A stretch of DNA of 64,000 bases, taken from the NCBI GenBank assembly GCA_029204225.1, contig CM055102.1, positions 23,837,390-23,901,389 on the forward strand, written 5' to 3'. The stretch comes from Diphasiastrum complanatum. Taxonomy: Eukaryota; Streptophyta; Lycopodiopsida; Lycopodiales; Lycopodiaceae. The notes beneath the pieces are model-generated. The model was given only the letters and a program-made list of their open reading frames with translations, was not told the origin of the DNA and did no database searches. This document shows positions 1 through 13,334 of this stretch, piece by piece (the first letter of the stretch is position 1; every line of letters starts with the position of its first letter). A program made the position numbers and the translations under genes.

Positions 1-1111
<1,111 letters not shown>

Positions 1112-1265
1112 CTTTTTTCACATACAAAAAAAAAATCAAAATTTTTGAGGTTAGATTAGTGTGATTTCGTGTTAGTTTTGCTGTTTTTTTTTTTTTCGGA
1201 GATTTTGCCGTTTTTTGTGATTTTTTTTGCTTGTACGAAAAAATAAAATAAAAACTAAAAAAAAT

Positions 1266-1646
1266 GGAAAAGAACCTAAGCCTCGCTGGTGAGCGACTCT
1301 ATCTTTCAGATAGCCTCCTTCCACGACTGCGACGGTTCTATTCCCTTTGAAACTAAAAATTGGAAAAGAACCTAAGCCTCGCTGGTGAGTGACTCTATCT
1401 TTCAGATAGCCTCCTCCCACGACTGCGACGGTTCTATTCCCTTGAATTTTTTTTTTTTTTGGAAAAGAACCTAAGTCTCGCTGGTGAGTGACTCTATCCT
1501 TCAGATAGCCTCTTCCCACGACTGCGACAGTTCTATTCCCTTAAAAAAATATTAAAAACAAAAAAATTGGAAGAAAAACCTCAGCGTGGTGAGCCTTCTC
1601 TATCTTTTAGATATCGTCCTCCCATGACTTTGACGGTTCTATTCCC
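1266..1646. repeat. four-copy tandem repeat, about 80-bp units
   Basis: Four copies begin near 1266, 1362, 1461 and 1568. Each runs from GGAAAAGAACCTAAG to GGTTCTATTCCC, and they are separated by short A- or T-rich spacers. The fourth copy is more diverged. Each unit holds a small inverted repeat, CTATCT-TTC-AGATAG, that could form a hairpin. The minus-strand frame stays open across three copies only because the units and spacers happen to keep frame. Confidence 0.9.
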
Positions 1647-1989
1647 AAAAAAAAAAAAAAAAGGAGCTGAAAAATAATAATAATAATAATTTTAATTTTA
1701 GCCCAGGCCTCTTTGGTGAGTGGCCTCTATATCAGTTACCATCCATCCTTCATTTTCATTTTTCTTGTCCATCTCCATTCAATCTTCCATCCGCTCTCTC
1801 ATCTGATAAATCCATATCGGTCTTATTTATCCATCCTTACTGATCAATCTCTTTACTTACTCTTTTCTCTTCTTCATTTCTTCTTCTTCTTCTTCTTAAA
1901 AAAAAGAAGAAGTCGGAACACCAGCATCATTGTGCGGACCTTGAAGCAATCCACCAACCAACTACTCTGTGACATTCTAGTGCTGAGTT

Positions 1990-2433
1990 ATGGAGACCAT
2001 CCTTGCAAAATTGTCTAAGTTGCAAAAGTTCCCTGATGAGACAATTAGAGACTACACTAATCGGATCCATCAAATTGCTGAATCATTAGATGGAGAATCA
2101 GAGGAACTAGGGACTTCAACAAGCGATGATCAAACAAGAATAGAAACTTGTGGAAGGCAACTAAGTGGAGCAAAGTCAAGTGGATCAAGTGCAGCAGAAG
2201 ACCAAGAACTTTGCACTTCAAGCTGTCAGCAAGCTTATGCTCGCTCAATTAAGTTTTTTGAGACGGACGAATGTACTTTCTGCTTTGGAGATCATCCAAG
2301 TACAAGGTGTCCAATCAAGAATCCGCGCTTCTTACAAGGACAAAATATAGAGCAGCAAGTTCTACGACTAGATTCAAGAATTCAATCATTGCTCTCCGAC
2401 ATAAAGCCTCCACTTGTAGCCATGTTGAAGTGA
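1990..2433 (+). pseudogene. retroelement gag-like reading frame
   Basis: A 147-codon frame opens with ATG and a helical N-terminal part (LQKFPDETIRDYTNRIHQIA) like the gag of plant retroelements. Further on is a zinc-knuckle-like motif, Cys-x2-Cys-x3-His-x4-Cys (CTFCFGDHPSTRC), one residue short of the classical CCHC spacing. It follows the LTR-like stretch and repeats upstream, which fits a leader-gag order. No protease or pol follows in the same strand. It could be a degenerate gag or chance; I do not recognise an exact family. Confidence 0.35.
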
Positions 2434-3009
2434 CCTGATCTTCTCCTTTCAACTTGTTCCAATGCTCAAAACACTCTTTTGAATGACAACAAATGTACTA
2501 AAAAGGAATCACAAAGATATGGAACCTCTCAATTCTCTTCTAGCACTACTACTAGCAAATCAACACATAGAATGAAGAATTCTTGATCAACCTATGATCT
2601 ACCAACAATATAATGAATCTTTTCTCTTCCTAATATTGAAACACACTCTATTATAGTCCAGCATCTTCATAAAATAGAGATCCAATCAAAATTAGTGTTT
2701 TGACAAAATCACAAAAATTGAATCTTCCAAATTCTACATGCAATTGCCTAAAACTTGATATAGGATCTTGTAGCCTCTAATGAGACCTTCCTAATGCATC
2801 AAAACTCACCCAAATGCAGTAATCCACATGTGAAATCAGAATTCCTCAAGTTCATAAACCTAAATTGAGTTTTGATCTACAAAAAATCCAATCTACATAT
2901 GTAAAGAACTCAATTTTTGAGTAGAAATCAGTCTAGCATGTCTAGCATTCGTATCTCCTCCAAATCTTTGATAACTGTGGTTGATCCTTTCATAACCTGA
3001 AATAGAAGA
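2434..3009. other. no gene seen; likely leader of minus-strand LTR element
   Basis: This stretch lies just downstream (minus strand) of a primer binding site, where an element's leader and gag would be expected. All frames are broken by stops and no gag motif was recognised. Confidence 0.3.
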
Positions 3010-3021
3010 GCTCTGATACCA
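3010..3021 (-). promoter_or_regulatory. primer binding site (initiator tRNA-Met type)
   Basis: On the minus strand the 12 bases read TGGTATCAGAGC, the usual plant LTR-retrotransposon site complementary to initiator tRNA-Met. It abuts the CACA end of the LTR at 3022-3573. Confidence 0.85.
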
Positions 3022-3350
3022 TGTGAATAATTTCAGATCATTAAGATGCAAAATGTGTCCCTTAATCTTTGGTTAGAGTGACAACACAACCTACAACATT
3101 GTCAATGTAGAAAAATCAACATCCACTTAATGAAAAAGATGCAAACTCGATAAAAACCTGATCAAACATCAAACATATAATACGATGAAGTTGCTGTCCA
3201 TATAAAAATAGTAAGCTACTGTATTTCACGTGTGTGGATCCGAAAATAGCATAAAATAAGCATTCTACACACAAGATTACAAGATATCACAAATATAGTG
3301 CACCAATGGATAGATGAACCCAAGAGAACTCATGTATAAGCATGAAGTGA

Positions 3351-3408
<58 letters not shown>

Positions 3409-3573
3409 TGTCTCTTCCGACGAGTGTACAACTATATATAGCATATCCTTGACTCATTAATGAGTTTGGTCTTCGTCCTTAACAAAAACCCTAGCATTAT
3501 TGTGGACTAGATTCAATGTCTCCACCATTCAAATTTGAATTTACTAAAACTCGTGTACTACATTTTTCCCACA
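3022..3573 (-). mobile_element. LTR, minus orientation, about 552 bp
   Basis: On the minus strand it starts TGTGGG and ends TTCACA, followed directly by the primer binding site. It contains a TATA box (CTATATATAG, plus 3433-3442) upstream of a CT/GA run at 3354-3405, so U3, promoter and R/U5 are in the expected order. No second copy of this LTR was found in the window, so the element is truncated. Confidence 0.75.
3354..3405. repeat. (GA)n microsatellite inside LTR
   Basis: About 52 bp of GA repeat lying in the transcribed half of the LTR. Confidence 0.95.
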
Positions 3574-3724
3574 CTTTCAAAAAGTGTTTATTCAAATACT
3601 TTTAGATAATATAGCTTTAAAAAGTCAAACTTTAAGTCTAATATTAAAATTGGCCTCAATTGCCAAATATACAAATATGACCAAAATAACAAAACTAGTT
3701 GAAATTTCTCACAAAATGTACAAC

Positions 3725-4300
3725 ATTATCTATTAGAATAGTCATCTATAATTGTAATAAAGACTCTAGCACCAAATAGTGATGGTGTCTGCATTGGGCC
3801 ACATATATCAGTATGTACAATGTCCAACAAATCTTTAGATACATGTTCTTGATTTGACTTAAATGGCCTTCTTGCTTGCTTTCCTACAATATAGCTTTGG
3901 CAGACAGGAGGGTTGTGAATTTGATAGTCTTAATCAAGAACTGAAGAATGCCTAGGCATGTTACCTATCAATACATGATTAAGGTGACCAAGTCTACAAT
4001 GCCAAATCAATTCTTTATTGATAGATGCTGAACTACTTAAAGCACAATTAGTCGCAGAGTTACAATGACTAAGCCTATAGAGATATCCTTGCCCTTTTCC
4101 GAGTGCAAGAACTCTCTTGTCTTTATCAAGAATTTGACAGGAACTTGCCTAAAACTATACTCTATGTCTTAAATCTGTAATTTGACTAACCGACAACATA
4201 TTTGTAGTCATGTTCGGGACATACGATACATTTGGTATAAGCTTCGACAATCTATTCTGAGAATTCAGTCTAACAGCATTGCAGAAGCGTATTAGGTGCG
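3725..4300 (-). pseudogene. Ty1/copia pol remnant (protease end to integrase)
   Basis: Read on the minus strand, recognisable stretches come in order: the end of the protease region (NMLSVSQIT), the GAG-pre-integrase domain (WHCRLGHLN) and the start of the integrase core (VHTDICGP, IIDDYS). Several in-frame stops and frame changes break it, and it ends abruptly near 3725. The matching copia gag zinc knuckle lies at 7190-7330 on the same strand, so this copia was probably split by the gypsy sequence in between. Confidence 0.8.
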
Positions 4301-4429
4301 GAGATTAGATTGTCAGAAAACAAGTGCATTTCTGCAGAGTATGCGACTATACAAGTATTTACAACAACTAATGAATGAATCTAGATTAGTAATGAGATAA
4401 GGGATGGAGAGGATAGAAATCCAACAAAT

Positions 4430-7183
4430 ACCATTTTGGGTTTCTTTGAAATGCATATAAGTAGTTGTGAATTGTCAAAAATTCTTAACTCAGTGGACTT
4501 AGATCAGGAGCAAATGGAAAAGAATAAGATTTTAGATGAATTCAAAGATGTTTTTCCAGTTGAATTATCTCATGGAATACCATCGGCTAGGTCGGTAGAC
4601 CACATGATTGAGTTAATTCCATGTAGTCACCCTATCTCTAGACAACCGTACCGATTTTCTCATAAAGAAGAGATAGAGCTTACTAATCAAATTGAAAATT
4701 ATCCTAACCTGGGTCACATTCAGCCTAGTAAGTCACCATGGGGTGCTCTTGTTCTTCTAAAAGGGAGGCTTTCAGATGTGTGTGAATTAAAAGGAATAAG
4801 GTAACTATTAAGAATAAATATCCATTGCCCCAAATGGTTGATCTGGTAGATCAATTATGTGGAGCTAAATACTTCACAAAAAGAGATCTTAGAACCGGAT
4901 ATTATCATATTAAAATTCATCTGAATGATGTGAAAAAGACATGTTTTCGGATAAAATTCGGTCATTATGAATTCCTTGTGCTCCTTTTGAGTTGATGAAT
5001 GCACTTGCGACATTTCAACAGATGATGAAGAATATTTTTCATCCATATCTGGATCAATTCATAGTTGTATTTTTAGATGATATTTACATCTACAGTAGAA
5101 CTCTTAAGGAGCATTTGAATTATCTTAAGACTGTCTTGAGAATTCTCAAAAGAGAGAAATTATGTTTAAGCATGAGTTAGTGTACCTTGGTCATAAGATC
5201 ACCCCAGATGGGTTGAAGATAGACAAGAGTAAGGTCAAGACAATGTTTAAGTGGCCGATACCAAAGACAATTAGAGAAGTTAAATCTTTTTTCGATTTTA
5301 CTATTTTTTTCCGTAAGTCAATTGAGGATTATGCAAAGGTAGTAGTGCCTCTAAATAATCTGACTAAAGACAGAGTTAATAAGAAAAAGAAGAGAGGTCA
5401 ACCTAGTCCGCCTATCAAGTGGAATGAAGAACCGAATCAATGTTTTGAGAAACTCAAATATATGGTTGCTTTAGCTCTTGTATGAACTGACGCAAGTGCC
5501 AAGTGATTCGACGATAGGAGCAGTTCTTTTACAAAATGATGGGCCGATATCGTTTGAATGCAAGAAACTTACCAGACCTCAGTTGCATTATACAACTCAG
5601 GAAAATGAGCTATTTGTTGTGATACATGCACTTAAAACCTAGAGGCATTACCTTTATGGTAGTCAGTTTATAGTGTATACAGATTACCAGCCCCTAAAGT
5701 ACTTTTGCAATCAACACGATTTGAGAGGTTGTAAAGCTCGCTAGGCTGAGCTTATATAGGAATTTGATCACAAGATCCGATATGTCAAGGGAAGCTCTAA
5801 CCAAGCTGGTGACGTTCTTAGTCGGATCAGTGAATTATTGTCATTCACCCAGATGCGAATCAGATTCTCATTTTGGTCGCATTTAGAAAATGGTTGAGAC
5901 TGGAAAAATGAGAATGGGATAGAGATTAATTCGCAGAGATTTCATGTTCCTAAAAAAGATAAGAAGATAAATGAATAGTTCTCCATCTAAGGTGATTTGC
6001 TATTTCGGAATGAGAAAGTTTGTTTACCAGCAAATGATGAGATAAAGAAGACAATTCTTTATGAATGTCATGACATACCCTGTGCAGGTCATCTAGGTAT
6101 ACACACGACTTTGGACTTGGTCAGAAGAGAGTTTTATTGATTGGCCAAAAATCAAGCCATTTGTCGAGACTTATGTGGTTAAATGTAAACCTTGTCATCT
6201 AGCCAAAGTGGAATGCTTAAAGGCTGGAGGGTTGTTACATCCCTTAGATACCCCTCAGAAACAATGGAAAAGCATATCCATGAATTTTGTTGTTGGACTT
6301 CCAACGACCCAACGTCAGAATGATTCTATTTGGGTTGTACTAGAGAAATTAATTTAGTTACATTCATACCAGTAAAGTCAACTGCAAAATCTTCTGATTT
6401 AGCACAGATCTTTGTGGAAAGACTATCCAGGCTTTATGGATTGCCAAGTGATATTGTTAGTGACAGAGATCCTAAGTTTACAAGTCACTTTTAGTCAGTT
6501 GTATTCCATAAGCTAGAAACCTCGCTTAGTTTTAGTTCTACTAATCATCCTGAATCATATGGCCAGATGGAAAGGACTAATCAGACTATGGAGGATATGT
6601 TGAGGACATATGTGTCTCACATGAGTCTCAGTGGGAGGATTACATTCCTTTAATTGAGTTTGATTACAATAGTAGAAAACATTCTGCTACAGGTTATAGT
6701 CCATTTAAGCTGATGTATGGTTTTCAATCTAGATCTCTGGTAAACGTGGAGATGAAATCTGTTAAGATCCAAAAAGTTGCGGATTTCTGGTATGATATGC
6801 AAGAAATGTTGCAAGTGGCACGTGATGGTATATGTAGTGCTCAAGATAGAGCTAAGCATTATGCCGATCTTAAGAGGTCTCCTAGAGATTTTAAAGTTGA
6901 TGATTGGGTATATTTTAGAATTCCAAAAGATTCTAAGACTACGTGTACAGACAAGCATTATAAGTTGTCTACCAGATATTGTGGACTGCATTTACATGAA
7001 GGTAATATAGTTGGATATGATGAGGGTCTTACCCACTTGGAGAATTTATCGCTTACTGTCCCTTTGGAACTTGAAAGAGTGCCTAAAACCAGAGATAAGC
7101 AATTGAGAAATCGTTCTATCTCTAAGTGCTTGATTAGGTGGAAGGGTTGGACTGAGGATGGTGATTCTCTTTTCTTCCTGTAG
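4430..7183 (+). pseudogene. Ty3/gypsy chromovirus pol remnant
   Basis: Domains in order: reverse transcriptase N-terminus (SRQPYRFS, about 4640), reverse transcriptase catalytic segment with FLDD (about 5072), RNase H (5480-5870), integrase zinc region with C-x2-C (CKPC, about 6187), integrase core (6250-6660), the GPY-like region (6850-6990) and a C-terminal chromodomain (IRWKGW, 7132-7149). The frame is broken by many stops and shifts. The first core aspartate appears as Asn (SMNF instead of SMDF). No LTRs were found at either end. This is an old, dead copy. Confidence 0.85.
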
Positions 7184-7186
7184 CGC

Positions 7187-7330
7187 TTCAAGGCCAAATG
7201 CCCCTTCTTGCCACAATAATTGCATTTGTATCTCTTACTTGCCTCCAATAGGTTGCCTCCTAATGATGCCATGACGAGAGAGTACTTGTACACAAAGCAC
7301 AAATTTGTGAAATGACTAGATTTGAACACA
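7187..7330 (-). pseudogene. copia gag zinc-knuckle fragment
   Basis: On the minus strand a frame carries CNYCGKKGHLALKR, a CCHC zinc knuckle whose last Cys has become Arg. It begins right where the plus-strand gypsy remnant ends and is in the same orientation as the copia pol piece at 3725-4300, on the expected upstream side. Confidence 0.6.
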
Positions 7331-8700
7331 TCAAAGATCTAGAAAGATCTACAGAAGATCTAGATCACAAATCTTAAAATCAATCTTCACCCAAAATCTA
7401 GTCAATGTGAAAAATGGATCTCATCTAGATCACACAAACTTGACATGTAAGATTTGCTTCAAAAAAATGAAAATTAGAACAATCACCCCTTTTGGATTCA
7501 CTCTTGACCCAAAGACTTTAACCTTTAGAGTTGGATTGAATTTGAATTGGTTTGACAACAAACTATGTCCTAGATTTTTACCAATCTTGACTAGCTTGAG
7601 CAATTTGAAGAAATTGAGATATAGAGATTCACCAAGATCTCAACCAAGATTGTACACTCAAATACAGAATCCTCTCTATTCTAGACACCCAATGAGATCA
7701 CAGCTCGATCCTCACTCTCACAAAGAAAGCTTGACTAGAATCAATTTGAGCTTCACACAATCCTATGCCAATTCATAAGATTTCTTGTTGATTATTATTC
7801 CATTGTATTAAACAACACAATTAACCAAACAAAGTCATCCTAGAAAAGACGCTTGGCTCACCTCTGCTTTCTAATCTAACATTGATTAGATGAAAGTAAA
7901 AGTTGATGTAGATCTTTGAGGTCAAAGAAGGCTATAGGGTGAGTATTTAGCTTGGTAATATGCACCATAATTGTCATGAAAAATAATAAAAGATTAATGT
8001 TACTTAGCTTGGTATTTAGCAAATGGATGATCGATTATCTACTTTAGCATGCTGTAACATTAATCTATTGCTATGTTAGCTTAGTAGCATGAGATTACGA
8101 TAAGATAAATAGGACTTAATGCACTTTTTAGGTGATTCGTATTTAATTAGCATATTGTCATAGATTTCAAATCTGAAATATATCTACGTCCTGCACCTAT
8201 CAACAAGATGCCCTCACGTCCAAGCATGTCCAACTGATGTCACCATACATCATCCAAGATCAACCATCGATCCAATGAGTGCTCCAAGCCTCATCCCTGA
8301 TGTATCTCCCAAACAAAGTCATGCTTCAAGCCGCTTTGCAATGACATCCTGTCCAATAAGTCCCGAAAGCTGATCCCCATCCATTCCCCATGCTCCAGGC
8401 ACAACCCATGTACCATGTACCATCTGATCACCAAGTATCCATTACTCGTTGATAGCTCCCCAAGAATATGTCCACCTGTAGTGCAACTAGACTCCAACCA
8501 AACAAGCTACATCCTGCTTATAAAATAATGATGGATAAAAACAACATGTGACACCAACCTGGAGATTACCACTTGTGCATATAACCATGCAGCTCACTTA
8601 ACTACAGAATCCAATCTCCCTTGATGTGTTTGTAACCGAATCTTTTTACCTTATGCAGGAATTGTCACTACGCATGTTGCCCAATCATGCACTGCTTTAG
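7331..8700. other. no gene recognised; short inverted repeats
   Basis: Frames of up to about 120 codons occur but match no family I know. A perfect 13-bp inverted repeat lies at 7991-8003 and 8054-8066 (AGATTAATGTTAC and its complement), and a smaller imperfect one lies near 7866-7896. These could mark a small fold-back element. Confidence 0.35.
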
Positions 8701-8704
8701 CAGC

Positions 8705-9780
8705 TCACAACCAGGGTCGACCTAACAAGACCGGATAGACATCCGTGCCCGTGGGTAATCTCATAACGACCAAATTCAAAAGGAATTTTAATCCCTTAAT
8801 ATACACAGGAATCTTCCAAATTTCTTCGACTAGAGAATCATGCATATGGTTAGCCATGCATATGACTAAATTGCTCTTATGCAGCATGATGTTTTTCAAT
8901 TTGCCTTATGCAGTTTCGGCAAAAACGGACATTCCCCTGTGGAAACTCCGTAGTAACGATGTCCTTAGTAGTTGCTGGTGGTGGTTCACTAGCTTTCCCC
9001 TTCTTCTTATGCTTCTTGGACCGTTTCCCATCACGTGAAGAAGATGAATCCTCTTCCGAACTTGAGAAATTAGAAGATTCGAAGCCTGTGTCCGAATCAG
9101 AATCCGATCAATCATCACGCCGATGATGTCGACGGTACTTCTTCCTAGTTTTCTCTTCCTCCAACTGCCTCGCAACATCCACAATATGCTCCAGACCTTG
9201 GCCATGCAAAGATGTAGTTCCTCGTCGAAGAACCTTATGTAATCCATGACGAAAGTACTTGACACATTTAGCATCTGTAAGTGGCTCCTGGAGTCTCTTC
9301 TCCAATATCTTAAAACGTTGAACATAAGCCAATACATCCTCTTTCTGCTTCTGCTTGATAGCCTGCAACTTATCTAGAATTTCTTCATCCTCGTGCTCGT
9401 TCCGATACCTTTTCAGAAATGCCCTTCGTAATTCCTCCCAGCTTTGGAACCCTTGTAACTGATACTGTGAATACCACTGTAAAGCATTCCCTTTCAACGT
9501 AGTTGAAAATAATTCCAGCTTCCGAATATCTTCCATTTCACGATTCGCCTGACAAACCACCAAAAATTGATGAATTTGCATGTCGGGATCGTTATGCTTC
9601 TTGCCTTTAAAGCACTGGAATATGGCCGCCCGAGTCCGTCCTATCAAGACAGCCTCCATCCCATGGTTAAGTGGAGATTTCCCCAAGTCGAAACTTCTAG
9701 CCCCTGTAGACATTGAGGATAGTTCTACCCACAATTTAAACTCGTTCCTATCCAGAGTATACAACCCCTCAAATTCAAAA
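8705..9780 (-). pseudogene. Ty3/gypsy gag and partial protease
   Basis: The gag frame runs on the minus strand from about 9764 to 9108 (218 residues). It has the Retrotrans_gag signature: LKGNALQWYSQY, then a SWEELRRAFLKRY stretch, and a basic end (KKYRRHHRRD). A later segment at 8705-8899 in another frame ends with YPVLLGRPWL, typical of the end of the retropepsin region of plant gypsy elements. Reverse transcriptase and integrase are not found below 8700. With the LTR and primer binding site just upstream (minus strand), this is the 5' third of an element. Confidence 0.85.
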
Positions 9781-9795
9781 CCGGCAATGGAACCA
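9781..9795 (-). promoter_or_regulatory. primer binding site of gypsy element
   Basis: The minus strand reads TGGTTCCATTGCCGG. This resembles the common gypsy site TGGCGCCGTTGCCGG with three differences. It lies six bases from the LTR end and just before gag. Confidence 0.6.
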
Positions 9796-9801
9796 AAAAG
9801 G

Positions 9802-10646
9802 TGTTAGGGGGGGGTGCTTAATCACCTAACTGCCTAGCACTAAACCTGACTAATTTATCCACACATCACAAGTATTTCCTAATGTTATAAAAGCCAGAAC
9901 CATCGTAGAGTTAAACCAGTGTAGCCAAATTCCACTTAACATTACTCACAAAGTGCTACAGATGCTAAGTAAACCAAAACACTCCATCCCATTAAGTATT
10001 CCAATGCACTGCTGCAAATTGAGTAAACAGAACTGTCATGTAATGTTGACTATGCAATGTCTACAACTGAAGTCATACAAAACCATAGACAACAATGCCC
10101 CAATTCCATTCCATATCATGATCTAACATGGTTACAAAAGTTACACTACTGAGCAGCCAACAAAGCCCATGTTAGGATTGCTCAAAAGGTCTTAAGCAAG
10201 GAAGTAACTTCTTGCAGCCTGCAATCTGACGTAGGAATTGAATGACTCAACTCACACTAGCTCGACTCTCACCCTAGATGCCTGATCAAAGATAGAGTGC
10301 AATCAAGAGTCATTCCTTTAACTTACAATTCTCTATTTATACACCAGCCCACATACCACAATCTGTATCGTAGGGCTTCATCATGACCGCAATCCGTCAT
10401 TATGTCTTCTCGTTCAAGACCGCAATCGTTAATTCTGCAATTACTTACAGTCTGTTCAAGTTCTCGTTGAGTGTGACCTATCCTATCATCCTACCTACCC
10501 TATAGCGACGTCTCCTGCCTTCTTCACCTAACTAACCATGTAAATGTGCTTCATACGAATTACAATTACAATTACAATTTATGACTTCAAACTTCCAAAT
10601 GCAATTATATTTACAATTACATTGCAATGGCTAAATTGGCCTAACA
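9802..10646 (-). mobile_element. 5' LTR of gypsy element, about 845 bp
   Basis: The ends are inverted TGTTAGG...CCTAACA. On the minus strand it holds a TATA box (TATAAATAG, plus 333-341 past 10000) and is followed by the primer binding site and gag, so it is the 5' LTR. A GGGGGGGG run lies beside the inner end. The 3' LTR was not found. Confidence 0.75.
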
Positions 10647-10939
10647 CCACCTCCCTCCCCTCAAAAAAATGAGGGTAGACAGGGGTGGAGGAATGTAGCC
10701 CTCCCCCACCCTAAAAAACAAAATGTGCGGGGAGGCCTCCTCTTCCTCCTCCCACTCCAACCCACCCCCCTCCCCCCCCCAGAAAAAAAAAACTTGGGGA
10801 TGGGGCCTCTTTATTGGGGTTCAAAAAAAAAAATAAAGAGTCCCCTTAAGAAAACTATTGGAATCAAGCTTCACTCCAATATGCCCGAATTTGAGCTCAC
10901 TCGAATTCGATTCCCGAGCACCCGTGTACCATGTAAATA

Positions 10940-11120
10940 TGCACTCTCTCTATAGACAACGACATTGCAGCCTTACTCTCTGACGTTGAACGTCTGTGCA
11001 ATCAATCAACTGAAGCAGAAGCAGGATCGACATCGAATTATTCGAGTTCGAGGTCTTCAAGTTCTAGGTTGACGTCATCGACTTCTCCGGTTTCAAGCTC
11101 GTTGCCCACACAATCATTGT
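10940..11120 (+). other. exon-like Ser-rich open segment
   Basis: After a good acceptor-like CTCTCTCTATAG (ending near 10953) a frame stays open to a TAA near 11120. It starts DNDIAALLSDVERLCNQ and then becomes very Ser-rich. No start codon, partner exon or family is recognised. It could be an orphan last exon carried by an element, or chance. Confidence 0.2.
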
Positions 11121-12530
11121 AACTGTTCCATGTATATATATACATAACGGCCACTCACAAAGAGACATGCAAGTGAGAAGAGTGATGAATGCCTGGATGA
11201 GTGACAAGAACACGAATAATAATCTAGCGTGATTCTGAGTTCCTCCGTGAACTCCATGGTATCTTAATTCTCTAATTCCTTAGGATCAGAGATATTCGAG
11301 AGAGTGAAAGCTATTCAAGAAGTAGAGATATTCAATGTGTAGCTAGCTAAGTAAGATCACAACACATAATAGTGCGCTATTACTGTGAACCATTCGAGGG
11401 CACAAGATTGTGATCTGATCGTTGTATTCAGAACAACTCAGATTCTCTATTTTCTTATGTATGTTCCACTGTGAATGCTTTTTGATATTTTCTCTCTCAT
11501 TGATACTCGCTCCATTCAGAATGTCTAATCTCGAAGGAAGCATGGCTGTCTCAGACGCCTACTCCCTTCATGGTTGTCTTCGACACCTACAAGACATTCC
11601 TCTTGTCGATCTAAGTTAGGTCTGAAACTATAGTTTGGTAAAGCTCCTATTATAATTTTCTATGTTGAGTTCTCTTTCCTATTCCACACTTAATCAGAGA
11701 GGATCCAACAACATCCTAGGTGGAGATCATCGTGTTTGTGGTTGGAGCTTTCCATGTCATATGCCACACGTGATGAGAGCATTTGAAATTTTTTTATGGT
11801 ACATCTTATGTCTGATTTTTGGGGAGAATAAGTTTTGAATTTTTGCTCAACCCTTATGCAAGGGAATGGTCTTTCTAGTGACCTTTACAGTTGGTAGGAT
11901 AATCTTCAAAGTTACATCTCATTGGGCTCACCGTAGGTGTCTTGCCATTGAAGGTAGTCTCATCATGAGCGGCAAGAGATATAAGAAGTCCTACCTTTGG
12001 CATGTCTCAAAAGGTACCCTAGAAAGTTATCTTGGCTATAAAAACTATTGTCTAACAAATTAGAGGCGGCCCAAGAATATTACTAGGCCCAAAACACTAC
12101 TCTTTGGTAGTACTAGTCGTATACTAGACTTGTAGACTTGCAATTTTAAAATGAGAGGTAGTTCACTCTTCCCCATTTATGTGTGTTAAAAATAGGCAAC
12201 TTTTTGTCTTTACCTTTACACATTGGCATTCGGCAACAAAATAAATTGTCTATTGAAAATGCGATTTGGCTTTGTCATTATGAGAGGTGAGGACCCACAT
12301 CGTCAATCCAAAGGTGGCCTCTTGGGGACCACCTATTGTCTCTCTTTTACCCCAGCCACAGGCTAAAGTGGAAGGTGGTCTTGGGAGGGCATCCTCCCAA
12401 TAAGGGATGAGCATATTAAGCACCACCACTCCAATGGCAGTGGTGGGCTCACAACCATCTAAGTGTGAAAAACATATGATGGATTGTGGTGTACGTATTC
12501 TTTGCTCTTACATGAGTGTGAGCCAACCAC
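11121..12530. other. no gene seen
   Basis: AT-rich sequence with a TATATATATA stretch near 11135. A CCAACA at 11706-11711 might be an LTR end. No supported coding region. Confidence 0.3.
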
Positions 12531-12539
12531 TGCCACCAT

Positions 12540-12850
12540 CCCCAAATAAGATGGTAAGGCTACATGTTGGATGTAGGTCCTCACCTTTGATGATGTGGCC
12601 TCACCGTTTGGAAGCCTCTACACACATCCTCCATATAAGAGGATAAGGCTACATGTTGGATGTGGATCCTCCCTCACCTTTGACTTAGGATATCTTTCCA
12701 TGTCACCTAGGTAAATGGGTGCCTCGTCATGTCTAGCACCTAAATTTCGATTTTTTTTTTTAGAACCATTCACCCGAGCAACCACGCATTCCTCCATTTG
12801 ACAACTCCGTTCGCCTAGACAACCACGCGTTCTTCCATTTGACGTCATTG
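12540..12850. repeat. short direct duplications
   Basis: A segment containing GGCTACATGTTGGATGT occurs twice, near 12557 and 12646. A second pair sharing CAACCACGC and TTCCATTTGAC lies near 12779 and 12820. Confidence 0.7.
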
Positions 12851-12888
12851 TAGAGTCACGTAACGCCTTCAGAAGCACAATGTTCATG

Positions 12889-13116
12889 TGAATTTAGAAC
12901 CAAATTTGTTTGTGAGCATTTTTGTCATAATTTTCAAGTGGACAGAGTTACGATGAAACGTGCATGTGGACGGACAGTGGATGACGAGCTGCCACATAAC
13001 ATCATGCACATTTCGTGCGGAATGTGCATTCGATGTGTGGCAACCTATCATTGGATGGCCGTCCACATGCATGTTCCATCAAAGAAGAAAAAAAATTATT
13101 TGGTGCCGAAATTTGA
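12889..13116. mobile_element. MITE-like fold-back element, about 228 bp
   Basis: Long imperfect inverted arms: an inner pair at about 12954-12996 and 13036-13078 (sharing GCATGTGGACGG and TGCCACA), and an outer pair at about 12889-12911 and 13093-13115 (sharing an ACCAAAT core). The loop is about 39 bp. No coding capacity. It lies about 220 bp beyond the stop codon of the SYTF-like gene. Target duplications were not resolved. Confidence 0.6.
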
Positions 13117-13334
13117 AAAAAAAGGTAATCATTAGGTGAAGCAAAATCAACATCAGTAAGGTCTAGCAATCGGTCTAGGCTTCCTTTCTTGATCATATGG
13201 ACTACAAGATCTAAGGATTTTTTAGAAAACCAGCCTTACAAATCTTCCAATTTGCAGCACCTTTGACTGTAGCCATGGAAGGTGAGATATGGTACAAGAG
13301 ATGCATGGTTGTATGGAGGGTATATCTTCTCGAG

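Noticed and set aside
1172-1519. 115-codon minus-strand frame with a repeated peptide
   Set aside because: Produced by three tandem copies of a non-coding DNA repeat in compatible frame; the fourth copy and spacers do not keep it.
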